Assembly (NCBI GenBank): GCA_045630285.1
Contig: JAZQSX010000062.1
Coordinates: forward strand, 36,049 to 100,048
DNA: 64,000 nt
Direction: 5' to 3'
Source of the DNA: RGIG3009 sp045630285
GTDB taxonomy: Bacteria; Bacillota; Clostridia; Oscillospirales; Acutalibacteraceae
Shown: in pieces, positions 44,008 through 52,796 of the stretch
How the letters are laid out: each line of letters opens with the position of its first letter
Numbering within the stretch: the stretch's first letter is position 1
The notes under the pieces: model-generated
What the model was told of the DNA's origin: nothing
Database searches by the model: none
What the model saw: the letters and a program-made list of their open reading frames with translations, nothing else
Program-made: the position numbers and the translations under genes

Positions 44008-45117
44008 ATGGAATACGAACAACCGTGCCGTTTTCCGGCGGACGATCCCAACCGGTTATGGATGGTCGTGGCGGGACGGTATATCCCGTATGTGGAAGCG
44101 AAGCGCTGGTATGCGGCACTTCATGGAAAACGAAAAGCTTTGCCGCTGGTTGCGTTTATTCTCTGCCTGTTTTTTGCGTTGGCGACGTGGTCGCTTACGA
44201 TGCTGGCGGATATTTCCGACGTTGAACGTGTTGGTGCCGTTGCAACGGTGCTGTTGGGTGTCGCCGGATTTTCGACGGCTGTCGGTATACTGCTAGGGCA
44301 TCCGACACGGACGGTAAAGCGTAAGATCCTGGAGTACGATGCGGATCGCAAGCGGCATTTTCACGGTGCCCGTATTGCGGTGTACACCGATCGAATCACG
44401 GTGACGACGGTGCGCGGTGTGCGCACGTTGCCGTTTTCCGACGTGGAGATCTGTTTAGAAACCCGTGACGGGTTTTTGCTGGTCGGCGGTGGGACATACA
44501 TCGTTATTCGTAGTATGGATCTGACGGAGGGTGCGGTGCAATTTTTGCGGGAATACCTGACCGAGCGGTTACCGGATGTGATGCAGCGCAACGGATATGC
44601 TATGGCACAGCAGTATCAGGCGATCCCCGTTCCGCAATGCAGTGATGAGTCACATTCGTTGACGAAAGCGTCGATTCCGCTGAACACCGCCGAACCGTAT
44701 ATTCGGGATAAAAAAAGACGGTTTTTACTGCTTCTTCTGATGACGCTGTCACTGATGCTGCAGGTAGGTGTTATGACAACTGTTAGCTTTGCCGTTACCC
44801 CGTATTTTTTTGCAGATATGGCAATCTTTTGCGTGGGCTGGCTCGTGTTGGGCGCAGCGGCGTGTGGTCCTTTGTTTAAATTGTTTGAGCGTCGGTGTAC
44901 CGAAACCGTGGAGTTCAGCTTTGAACCGGACGGCTTACGGGTCACGATAGCCGGCGAAGAGTATTTCATTGTGAAGGAACGCTTGTGGCTGGAGATTACC
45001 ACCGACGGCGTGACGCTGCAATTTAACAATAAAACACAGATAAGCATTCCCGCAACGGCAGTTGAGGATATGTCTGTTCTCAGAGTGCTGGCGGGTGTCG
45101 ATAAAGAATGTTCCTAA
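44008..45117 (+). CDS. Membrane protein with two YcxB-like domains (second of pair)
   Basis: 369 aa, same architecture as the gene before it: helices at about 42-90, beta-domain to about 195, second helix pair at about 235-290 and a second domain to the end. The terminal domain keeps the pattern ISIPATAVEDMSVLRVLAG, while the first one has lost much of the PKR motif. Divergent paralog, probably from gene duplication. Start ATG 44008 after AAAGGGGG. 24 nt before gyrA. Confidence 0.82.
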   Translation: MEYEQPCRFPADDPNRLWMVVAGRYIPYVEAKRWYAALHGKRKALPLVAFILCLFFALATWSLTMLADISDVERVGAVATVLLGVAGFSTAVGILLGHPTRTVKRKILEYDADRKRHFHGARIAVYTDRITVTTVRGVRTLPFSDVEICLETRDGFLLVGGGTYIVIRSMDLTEGAVQFLREYLTERLPDVMQRNGYAMAQQYQAIPVPQCSDESHSLTKASIPLNTAEPYIRDKKRRFLLLLLMTLSLMLQVGVMTTVSFAVTPYFFADMAIFCVGWLVLGAAACGPLFKLFERRCTETVEFSFEPDGLRVTIAGEEYFIVKERLWLEITTDGVTLQFNNKTQISIPATAVEDMSVLRVLAGVDKECS

Positions 45118-45141
45118 CGGATAGGTAAAGGAGACACTGTG

Positions 45142-47631
45142 ATGGACGAACAAACAACGGTGCAGAACAAGTTAATCAACGTCGACCTGGAAAAGGAAAT
45201 GAAGAAAAGCTTCCTGGAATATTCCATGTCGGTCATCGTGGCACGAGCCCTGCCGGACGTGCGTGACGGTTTGAAGCCGGTGCATCGCCGTATTTTGTAT
45301 ACGATGCACGAGGACGGGTTTACCCCGGATAAGGCTCACCGTAAGTGCGCTACCACCGTCGGCGATGTGTTGGGTCATTATCATCCGCACGGCGACGCTT
45401 CGGTATACGATGCCATGGTGCGTATGGCGCAGGATTTTTCGCTGCGTTATCCGCTGATCGACGGTCACGGTAACTTCGGTTCGATCGACGGCCACCCCGC
45501 CGCTGCGTATCGATACACCGAGGCCCGTATGAGCAAAATGGCGTTGGATATGTTGGCGGATATTGAAAAGGAAACCGTCGACTTCACCCCCAACTTTGAC
45601 GACACGACTGAGGAACCCGTCGTCCTTCCGTCCCGTTTTCCGAACCTCTTGGTGAACGGCTCGACGGGTATCGCCGTCGGTATGGCAACCAATATTCCGC
45701 CGCATAACCTGCGTGAAGTGGTGGACGGCATTTGCCTGCTGATCGACAACCCCGATGCTGGACTTCCGGATATCATGGAGGTCATCAAAGGTCCCGATTT
45801 TCCGACCGGCGGCATCATTATGGGTTATTCCGGTATTCGTGCAGCGTATGCTACGGGCCGTGGCCGCATCATCGTGCGTGCCAAGACGGAAATTGAGGAG
45901 CACGGCGACCGCTATCGCATCGTGATCACCGAGATCCCGTATCAGGTCAATAAGCTGACTTTGGTAAAATCCATTATTGAACTGGCAGACGAGAAGCGTA
46001 TTGAGGGCATTCGTGACGTCGTCGACCACTCCAGCCGTGAGGGTATGCGTATCGTGATCGATCTGAAGCGTGACGCTAACCCGCAGGTAGTGCTCAACCA
46101 GTTGTTTGCGTTCACGCAGATGCAGGTCACCTTCGGTGCGATCATGCTGTCGCTGGTTAACGGCGTGCCCCGTGTGCTGACGCTGAAGGAAATGCTGGAG
46201 GAATATATCAAATTCCAGTGCGAAGTCATCACCCGCCGCACGATTTTCGATCTGCGTAAGGCAAAAGAGCGTGCTCACATCGTTGAGGCGCTGAAAATTG
46301 CAGTGGATTTCATCGATAAGGTTATCGAGATCATCCGCAAGTCCGCTGATCCGGCGTCTGCCAAGCAGGGACTTATGGAAGCGTTCGGTTTTGACGAGAT
46401 TCAGGCGGCGGCGATCGTAGCGATGCGTCTTGGTCAGTTGTCGGGTCTGGAGCGTCAGAAGATTGAGGACGAATTAGCAGCGCTGCGTGCCAGAATTGCT
46501 GAGCTGGAGGGTATCCTTGCGGATGAAAACAAGGTCCGTGCCATCGTGAGGGAAGAATGCCTGAAAATGCGTGATAAATACGGCGACGATCGCCGTACCG
46601 AGATCTCCATGGTGTCCGGTGAAGTAGACATCGAGGATCTAATCCCGGAAGAGGAATGTGTGCTGACGCTGTCACAGCGTGGTTATATCAAGCGCCAGTC
46701 GCTGGATGAGTACAAGGCACAGCACCGTGGTGGCAAGGGTATCAAGGGTACTACCAACCGTGACGAGGATTATACGGAGACGATGTTCCTCTGCTCCAGC
46801 CACGATATGGTGATGTTCTTCACAACGGCAGGTCGTGTCTACCGCTTGAAGTGCTACGAGGTACCGGAAGGCACCCGCACCTCCCGTGGTATGAACGTCA
46901 TCAACCTGCTGCCGCTGACTCCGGAGGAAAAGGTCAGTGCGATGATCCGTGTGACCAATTTTGAGGAGGGCCAGTATCTGTGCATGATCACCCGCAAGGG
47001 TATCATCAAGCGTACCCGCCTGGATGCGTATTCCAACGCCCGTAAGAGCGGCTTGATCGCCGTTGATCTGGATGAGGGCGACGAATTGGCGTGGGTGCAG
47101 CTCACCGACGGCTATCAGCAGCTGTTGGTTGGCACACGTCAGGGCATGGCAATCCGTTTTGATGAAAACGACGCCCGTGTGGTGGGTCGTACCGCCCGTG
47201 GCGTAAAGGCGATCACACTGGCTGAGGGCGACGAGGTCGTCGGTATGGCGGTTTGCGAGCCTGATAAGCTGTGGCTGACGATCAGTGAAACCGGCTACGG
47301 CCGCTTGAGTGAGCTGACGGATTACCGTGTACAGTCTCGTGGCGGTAAGGGTCTTACCAACTATCACACCGATGAATACGGTAACGTTGCCGCTGTGCGT
47401 ATGGTGTCGTTGGATGAGGATATTATCATGATCTCGGCGGGCGGTATTATCATTCGCTTGCCCGTCAGCGAGATTCGTCAGTGCCGCCGCCCGTCGAAGG
47501 GTGTCACGGTAATGAAGTTCCGTGTGGACGGCGATCGCATCGTATCGTTGGTGCAGACGCCCCACGAGGACGATGAGGAAGCGGTTGTTGAGGCACCCGT
47601 CGAGAATGAGGCGCCGGCAACGGAAGAATAA
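45142..47631 (+). CDS. gyrA: DNA gyrase subunit A
   Basis: DNA-cleaving subunit, 829 aa. N-terminal EYSMSVIVARALPDVRDGLK, the catalytic Tyr in AAYRYTEARM, HYHPHGDASVYDAMVRMAQD, and the C-terminal DNA-wrapping domain with a GyrA box QHRGGKGIKG (the Q-R-G-G-K-G pattern). An acidic tail with Glu and Val ends the protein. Start ATG 45142 after AAAGGAGA. It is separated from gyrB by two membrane-protein genes. Confidence 0.99.
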   Translation: MDEQTTVQNKLINVDLEKEMKKSFLEYSMSVIVARALPDVRDGLKPVHRRILYTMHEDGFTPDKAHRKCATTVGDVLGHYHPHGDASVYDAMVRMAQDFSLRYPLIDGHGNFGSIDGHPAAAYRYTEARMSKMALDMLADIEKETVDFTPNFDDTTEEPVVLPSRFPNLLVNGSTGIAVGMATNIPPHNLREVVDGICLLIDNPDAGLPDIMEVIKGPDFPTGGIIMGYSGIRAAYATGRGRIIVRAKTEIEEHGDRYRIVITEIPYQVNKLTLVKSIIELADEKRIEGIRDVVDHSSREGMRIVIDLKRDANPQVVLNQLFAFTQMQVTFGAIMLSLVNGVPRVLTLKEMLEEYIKFQCEVITRRTIFDLRKAKERAHIVEALKIAVDFIDKVIEIIRKSADPASAKQGLMEAFGFDEIQAAAIVAMRLGQLSGLERQKIEDELAALRARIAELEGILADENKVRAIVREECLKMRDKYGDDRRTEISMVSGEVDIEDLIPEEECVLTLSQRGYIKRQSLDEYKAQHRGGKGIKGTTNRDEDYTETMFLCSSHDMVMFFTTAGRVYRLKCYEVPEGTRTSRGMNVINLLPLTPEEKVSAMIRVTNFEEGQYLCMITRKGIIKRTRLDAYSNARKSGLIAVDLDEGDELAWVQLTDGYQQLLVGTRQGMAIRFDENDARVVGRTARGVKAITLAEGDEVVGMAVCEPDKLWLTISETGYGRLSELTDYRVQSRGGKGLTNYHTDEYGNVAAVRMVSLDEDIIMISAGGIIIRLPVSEIRQCRRPSKGVTVMKFRVDGDRIVSLVQTPHEDDEEAVVEAPVENEAPATEE

Positions 47632-47657
47632 ACTGTAATGAACAAGGAGGGACCGGT

Positions 47658-49025
47658 ATGTCTAGGGTAATCGCTGCGATTTCGACACCGGTCTCTTCTG
47701 CCGGTTTAGGGGTTATTCGTGTGTCCGGTGACGGTGCGATAGCGGTAGCGGAAGCTGTGTTTTGCCCACTGTCGCAAAATCGTGTGCTGTCCAAGCTTAA
47801 GGGTTACGAAGCGGCGTATGGACACGTGCACGATGCGGAAGGACGGATCGACGAGTGTGTGGCGCTGGTATTTCGTGCACCGCACAGCTATACGGGTGAG
47901 GATGTGGTGGAGCTTACTTGCCACGGTGGTGTGTACCTGCTGCAGCGCACGCTGCGTGCATTGTTTGAAGCAGGGGCTGTTCCCGCCGGTGCCGGCGAGT
48001 TTACAAAGCAGGCGTTTCTCAACGGAAAAGTGGATCTCACCCGTGCCGAAGCGGTTATGGATCTGATCGGTGCGGAGGGTCGCTTGTCAGCAAAAACCGC
48101 ATTAGCCACCCGTGAGGGATCAATTTTCCGTAAATTGACCCCTGTAAAAGAGCAATTGATTGGCTTGCAAGCGCAAATCGCAGCGTTTGTGGACTATCCC
48201 GACGATGATATTCCTGAGTTAGAGCCGTCTGCGCTGGAGGCGGCACTGATGCAGTCGAGTAACGTGCTGGAGCAGCTGCTTGCCACCTACGATGCTGGTC
48301 AAATTGTGCATCACGGCGTGGATACGGCAATCGTCGGCAGTCCCAACGTCGGAAAATCCACTTTGATGAATTGCTTGGCGGGCTGTGACCGCAGTATCGT
48401 TACTGAGATCGCCGGTACGACCCGTGACGTGGTCGAGGAAACTGTGCGTGTCGGTGAAATTTGCTTGCGGCTCTCCGATACTGCGGGGATTCATACCACG
48501 GAGGATGTGGTTGAAGCAATCGGTGTGGCACGCTCAAAAGAACGGCTGCAGCGTGCAGCGCTGGTGTTAGCGGTGTTTGACGGCTCCCGTCCGTTGTCGC
48601 AGGACGATCTCGACTTGATTGATACCCTGCCGAAAGAAACCACGATTGCCGTGATAAACAAGCAAGATCTCACTCAAAAAATAAACAGCGAGTTAATTAA
48701 AAATAACTTTATACACACTGTATTCATCCAAGCAAACGAAGGCACCGGGCGGGAAGTGTTGGAGGCGGCGATCGCAGAGGTTACAGGGCTAAATCGTCTG
48801 GACGAAGCGGAGCCGGTGCTTGCCACCGAGCGTCAACGGGATTGCGTACGGCGGGCGCGCACTGCCTTACAAGAAGCGATTGAGGCAATTCGTGCGGGGC
48901 TGTCGCAGGATGCGGTGGGTGTCAGTGTGGACGGTGCGCTGTCAGCATTGTTGGAGCTGACCGGTGAACGTGCCACAGAAGCTGTTGTTGACGGAATATT
49001 CGCTCGCTTTTGCGTTGGAAAATAA
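47658..49025 (+). CDS. mnmE: tRNA modification GTPase MnmE
   Basis: With MnmG, modifies U34 of tRNA. 455 aa. The N-terminal folate-binding domain, the G domain (G1 GSPNVGKST, G2 GTTRDVVEE, G3 DTAGI, G4 NKQD) and the C-terminal end FCVGK (normally FCIGK, the Cys being catalytic) are complete. Start ATG 47658 after AAGGAGG. Its partner mnmG is 16 kb away on the other side of the origin. Confidence 0.98.
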   Translation: MSRVIAAISTPVSSAGLGVIRVSGDGAIAVAEAVFCPLSQNRVLSKLKGYEAAYGHVHDAEGRIDECVALVFRAPHSYTGEDVVELTCHGGVYLLQRTLRALFEAGAVPAGAGEFTKQAFLNGKVDLTRAEAVMDLIGAEGRLSAKTALATREGSIFRKLTPVKEQLIGLQAQIAAFVDYPDDDIPELEPSALEAALMQSSNVLEQLLATYDAGQIVHHGVDTAIVGSPNVGKSTLMNCLAGCDRSIVTEIAGTTRDVVEETVRVGEICLRLSDTAGIHTTEDVVEAIGVARSKERLQRAALVLAVFDGSRPLSQDDLDLIDTLPKETTIAVINKQDLTQKINSELIKNNFIHTVFIQANEGTGREVLEAAIAEVTGLNRLDEAEPVLATERQRDCVRRARTALQEAIEAIRAGLSQDAVGVSVDGALSALLELTGERATEAVVDGIFARFCVGK

Positions 49026-49035
49026 TCATAAAAAG

Positions 49036-49069
49036 AAACCCGCCGCAAGCTTTTGCCTGCGGCGGGTTT
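49036..49069. terminator. Bidirectional terminator between mnmE and gpmI
   Basis: Stem AAACCCGCCGCAAGC / GCCTGCGGCGGGTTT with minor mismatch, T-rich on both sides; convergent genes. Confidence 0.88.
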
Positions 49070-49080
49070 GACTTTACTTT

Positions 49081-50592
49081 TTATTTTGCGATCAGAGATT
49101 GACCGTCCATATCAGCGGGCTGCTCCAGACCGAGAATTTCCAGCATCGTGGGAGCAATATCACACAACCGGCCACCCTCACGCAGCGTGCAATCGTGACC
49201 GACAACGCAGAACGGCACGGGATTGGTGGTGTGCGCCGTAAAGGGAGAGCCGTCCTCCTCAGCCATGCGATCCGCATTGCCGTGATCAGCCGTGATGAGA
49301 GCGATACCGCCCATATCCAGCACCGCCTCCACCGTTTTGCCGACACAGGTGTCCACCGCTTCCACGGCGGCTTTAGCTGCATCAAACACACCGGTATGAC
49401 CGACCATATCGCAGTTGGCGTAGTTGAGGATGATGACGTCGTATTTGCCGGAACGAATACGCTCCACCACCGCATCGCACACGAGGTAAGCGCTCATTTC
49501 GGGCTGCAGGTCGTAGGTTGCCACCTTGGGGGAGTTGATCAGCACACGATCCTCACCCGGGAACTCACGCTCAACACCGCCGTTGAAGAAGAAGGTGACG
49601 TGAGCGTATTTTTCCGTCTCTGCAATGCGCAGCTGCGTCATATCGTGCTTGCCGAGATACTCGCCCAACGTATTACCGAGCGACTGCGGCTTAAACGCTA
49701 CCTGCACGTTCGGCATTGTAGCGTCATACTGTGTCATACAAACGTAGGTCAACGGGAAGAAGCCGTTTTTGCGCTCAAATCCGTTGAAATCAGGATCAAC
49801 AAACGTGCGGGTGATTTCACGGGCACGGTCGGGGCGGAAGTTGAAGAACACCACGCTGTCGCCGGCGGTGATTTTCCCGTTTTTATCACAGACGGTGGGG
49901 ACGACGAATTCGTCGGTGACACCGGCATCGTAAGAGGCCGCCATCGCCGCAACCGCATCCTCGTTCTGCTCGCCCTCACCGTACACCATAGCGGCATACG
50001 CCTTTTCCACACGATCCCAGCGATTATCACGGTCCATCGCATAGTAACGGCCCATTACGGTAGCGATGCTGCCGACACCAAGCTCGTCCAGCTTTGCTTG
50101 CAGCGCAGCAACGAAATCCTTACCCGAGGAGGGCGGTACGTCACGGCCGTCCATCAAGCAGTGAACGAACACATTGGAAACGCCGCTCGCCTTCGCCATA
50201 TCCAGCAAACCGAACAGGTGATTGAGGTGGCTGTGCACGCCACCGTCAGACAGCAGACCGATGAGGTGCAGAGCGTGCGACTTGGCGTTATCCATAGCGG
50301 CGCACAGCACGTCATTTTTCTGAAAATCACCGTCGTTGATCGATTTGGTGATACGGGTCAGCTCCTGATATACCACACGGCCCGCACCGATGTTGGTGTG
50401 ACCGACCTCACTGTTTCCCATTTGACCGTCCGGTAGACCGACGTCCATACCGGAAGCACCGATCGCCGTGAACGGGCATTCGGCAAACAAGCGGGAGAGG
50501 TTCGGGGTGGCGGCGGCGTGGATCGCATTCCCTTCGGTGTTGTGATCCAAGCCAAAACCGTCCATAATGATGAGAACCAACGGTTTTTTCAT
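49081..50592 (-). CDS. gpmI: 2,3-bisphosphoglycerate-independent phosphoglycerate mutase
   Basis: Mn-dependent enzyme of the alkaline phosphatase superfamily that interconverts 3- and 2-phosphoglycerate. 503 aa. The start has IIMDGFGL, the nucleophile Ser in GQMGNSEVGHTNIGAG and the late metal motif LITADHGNADRM. Good AGGTAT-type site after GAAAGG. Third gene of the pgk-tpiA-gpmI group, lower glycolysis. Confidence 0.98.
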   Translation of the reverse strand: MKKPLVLIIMDGFGLDHNTEGNAIHAAATPNLSRLFAECPFTAIGASGMDVGLPDGQMGNSEVGHTNIGAGRVVYQELTRITKSINDGDFQKNDVLCAAMDNAKSHALHLIGLLSDGGVHSHLNHLFGLLDMAKASGVSNVFVHCLMDGRDVPPSSGKDFVAALQAKLDELGVGSIATVMGRYYAMDRDNRWDRVEKAYAAMVYGEGEQNEDAVAAMAASYDAGVTDEFVVPTVCDKNGKITAGDSVVFFNFRPDRAREITRTFVDPDFNGFERKNGFFPLTYVCMTQYDATMPNVQVAFKPQSLGNTLGEYLGKHDMTQLRIAETEKYAHVTFFFNGGVEREFPGEDRVLINSPKVATYDLQPEMSAYLVCDAVVERIRSGKYDVIILNYANCDMVGHTGVFDAAKAAVEAVDTCVGKTVEAVLDMGGIALITADHGNADRMAEEDGSPFTAHTTNPVPFCVVGHDCTLREGGRLCDIAPTMLEILGLEQPADMDGQSLIAK

Positions 50593-50661
50593 CGGGATAC
50601 CTTCCTTTCACACGAAACGGGCGCAAGACCCGAAGGTCCTGCGCTCGTTGGACAATTCGAC

Positions 50662-51414
50662 TTATTTCGCAGCAGCGACGATGGTAGCGAAATCTGCGGG
50701 CTTCAGGGAAGCGCCACCGATCAGACCGCCGTCCACGTCGGGTTGAGCCAGCAGCTCAGCAGCATTAGCGGCGTTCATCGAGCCACCGTACTGAATGGTC
50801 AGTGCCGCAGCAGCGGGATCGGAATACAGATCCAGTGCCACGTTGCGGATGAGGGCGCAGACTTCGTTGGCCTGCTCAGCGGTAGCGGTACGACCGGTAC
50901 CGATCGCCCACACCGGCTCGTAAGCAATGATCACACGGCTCAGCTCTTCTTCCGCCACACCGCCAAGTGCAATCTTGGTCTGCATAGCGACGACCTCGCC
51001 GGTCACGCCCTGCTCACGCTGCTCCAGATACTCGCCGACGCACAGAATGACGGTCAAACCGGCATCCAAAGCGGCACGCATACGCTTCTGCACCGTGACA
51101 TCGGTATCGCCAAAGTAGGTGCGGCGTTCGCTGTGGCCGATGATGACGTAACCAACGCCCATCGCCTTAAGCATCTCAGCGGAGATCTCACCGGTGTACG
51201 CACCGGACTTTTCCCAGTGGCAGTTTTGAGCGGCAACGCCGATCTTGCTGCCCTTTACCGCTTCCAGTGCCGCCGGCAGATCCACAAAGGGAACACCAAC
51301 AACGACGTCGCAGGTAGCATCGGCAACCAACGGCTTGATCGCTTCGATCAGCTCGGTAGCCTCCGCAGGGGTTTTGTTCATTTTCCAGTTACCGGCAATA
51401 ACATACTTACCCAT
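50662..51414 (-). CDS. tpiA: Triosephosphate isomerase
   Basis: 250 aa. GNWKMNKTPAEATEL (Lys12), IGHSERRTYFGD (His95-type) and the catalytic Glu in YEPVWAIGTGRTAT, followed by QYGGSMNAANAAELLAQPDVDGGLIGG, are all present. Start ATG 51414 after AAGGAGAA. Second gene of the glycolytic operon, 14 nt after pgk. Confidence 0.99.
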   Translation of the reverse strand: MGKYVIAGNWKMNKTPAEATELIEAIKPLVADATCDVVVGVPFVDLPAALEAVKGSKIGVAAQNCHWEKSGAYTGEISAEMLKAMGVGYVIIGHSERRTYFGDTDVTVQKRMRAALDAGLTVILCVGEYLEQREQGVTGEVVAMQTKIALGGVAEEELSRVIIAYEPVWAIGTGRTATAEQANEVCALIRNVALDLYSDPAAAALTIQYGGSMNAANAAELLAQPDVDGGLIGGASLKPADFATIVAAAK

Positions 51415-51428
51415 AATTCATTTTCTCC

Positions 51429-52640
51429 TTATTTATCGCTCATTGCCACGATACCCGGGAGCTCCTTGCCCTCCAGGAATTCCAGCGACGCACCGCCACC
51501 GGTGGAAATGTGGCTCATCTTGTCACCGTAGCCCAGCGTGTTGACAGCTGCAGCGGAGTCGCCGCCACCGATAATGGTGGTAGCATCCGTCTCGGCCAGC
51601 GCTTTCGCAACGGCAATAGTACCCTCGGCGAGGATCGGATTCTCAAACACGCCCATCGGGCCGTTCCACACGACCGTTTTGGCGGATTTCACTTCAGCAG
51701 CGAACAACTCAGCCGTCTTGGGACCGATGTCCAGACCCATACGGTCGGCGGGGATCGCATCTGCAGCGACGACCTGAACCTCGATCGGAGCGTCAATGGG
51801 ATTCGGGAAATCCGCAGCGGTCTTGCAGTCGATCGGCAGGAGCAGCTTCACACCCTTTGCCTCGGCACGGGCGATCATCTCACGGCAGTAGTCGATCTTC
51901 TCGCTATCCAACAGCGAGGTGCCGACGCCGTAACCCTTCGCAGCGAGGAAGGTGTAGGCCATACCACCGCCGATGATCAGGGTGTCAGCTTTGTTCAGCA
52001 GGTTTTCGATAACGTTCAGTTTGTCCGCAACCTTGGCACCGCCGAGGATCGTGACGAACGGGCGCACCGGGTTTTCCACAGCGTTGCCGAGGAACTCGAT
52101 TTCCTTCGCCATCAGATAACCGTTGGCAGACTCTTCCACGTAGGAAGCCACGCCGACGGTGGAGCAGTGTGCACGGTGAGCAGCGCCGAAAGCGTCGTTG
52201 ACAAACAGATCAGCCAGGGAAGCCAGTTCACGGGACAGCGCCTCGCCGTTTTTGGTTTCCTCTGCACGATAACGGGTGTTCTGCAGCAGCACGACGTCGC
52301 CGTCCTTCATCTCAGCAACCGCTTTCTTTGCGTTCTCGCCCACGACTTCGTCGTCAGCAGCGAACACAACGGGACGACCAAGCTTCTCTGCCAGACGCAC
52401 GGCCACGGGAGCCAGCGACAATTCCGGCTTGGGCTCACCCTTCGGCTTGCCGAGGTGAGAGCAAAGAATGACCTTTGCGCCCTGATCCAGGAGATACTGA
52501 ATGGTGGGAAGAGCCGCCACGATACGGTTTTCGTCCGTGATGACGCCGTTCTTCAGCGGCACGTTGAAGTCGCAACGAACAAGCACACGCTTGCCGGCTA
52601 CCTTCAGATCTTCTACCGTTTTTTTGTTCAAGAGATTCAT
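51429..52640 (-). CDS. pgk: Phosphoglycerate kinase
   Basis: 403 aa from ATG 52640 (AAAGGGG upstream); the longer reading overlaps the promoter and is spurious. Family motifs: KRVLVRCDFNVPLKNG, CSHLGKPKGEP, the hinge and the nucleotide site GGGDSAAAVNTLG near the C-terminus. First gene of pgk-tpiA-gpmI. Transcribed against replication, unlike most highly expressed genes in the window. Confidence 0.99.
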   Translation of the reverse strand: MNLLNKKTVEDLKVAGKRVLVRCDFNVPLKNGVITDENRIVAALPTIQYLLDQGAKVILCSHLGKPKGEPKPELSLAPVAVRLAEKLGRPVVFAADDEVVGENAKKAVAEMKDGDVVLLQNTRYRAEETKNGEALSRELASLADLFVNDAFGAAHRAHCSTVGVASYVEESANGYLMAKEIEFLGNAVENPVRPFVTILGGAKVADKLNVIENLLNKADTLIIGGGMAYTFLAAKGYGVGTSLLDSEKIDYCREMIARAEAKGVKLLLPIDCKTAADFPNPIDAPIEVQVVAADAIPADRMGLDIGPKTAELFAAEVKSAKTVVWNGPMGVFENPILAEGTIAVAKALAETDATTIIGGGDSAAAVNTLGYGDKMSHISTGGGASLEFLEGKELPGIVAMSDK

Positions 52641-52704
52641 GCGAATTCCCCTTTCATACTTTTGGGTGTTTCGCTTTGTTGGAAGGAAACCCCATACATA
52701 ATTT

Positions 52705-52733
52705 ATTATACTGTTTTTTTGCGTTTTTTTCAA
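52705..52733 (-). promoter_or_regulatory. Sigma-A promoter of pgk-tpiA-gpmI
   Basis: Minus-strand TTGAAA (52733-52728), 17-bp spacer, TATAAT (52710-52705). Confidence 0.8.
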
Positions 52734-52764
52734 TAGTTCCCCGAAAAAAACATAACAAAAAAGC

Positions 52765-52795
52765 AAAAACCCTGCGGAAAAACCGCAGGATTTTT
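52765..52795 (-). terminator. Terminator after the DacF-like gene
   Basis: 7-bp stem CCTGCGG / CCGCAGG, loop A5; GTTTTTGC follows on the minus strand. Confidence 0.85.
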
Positions 52796-52796
52796 A

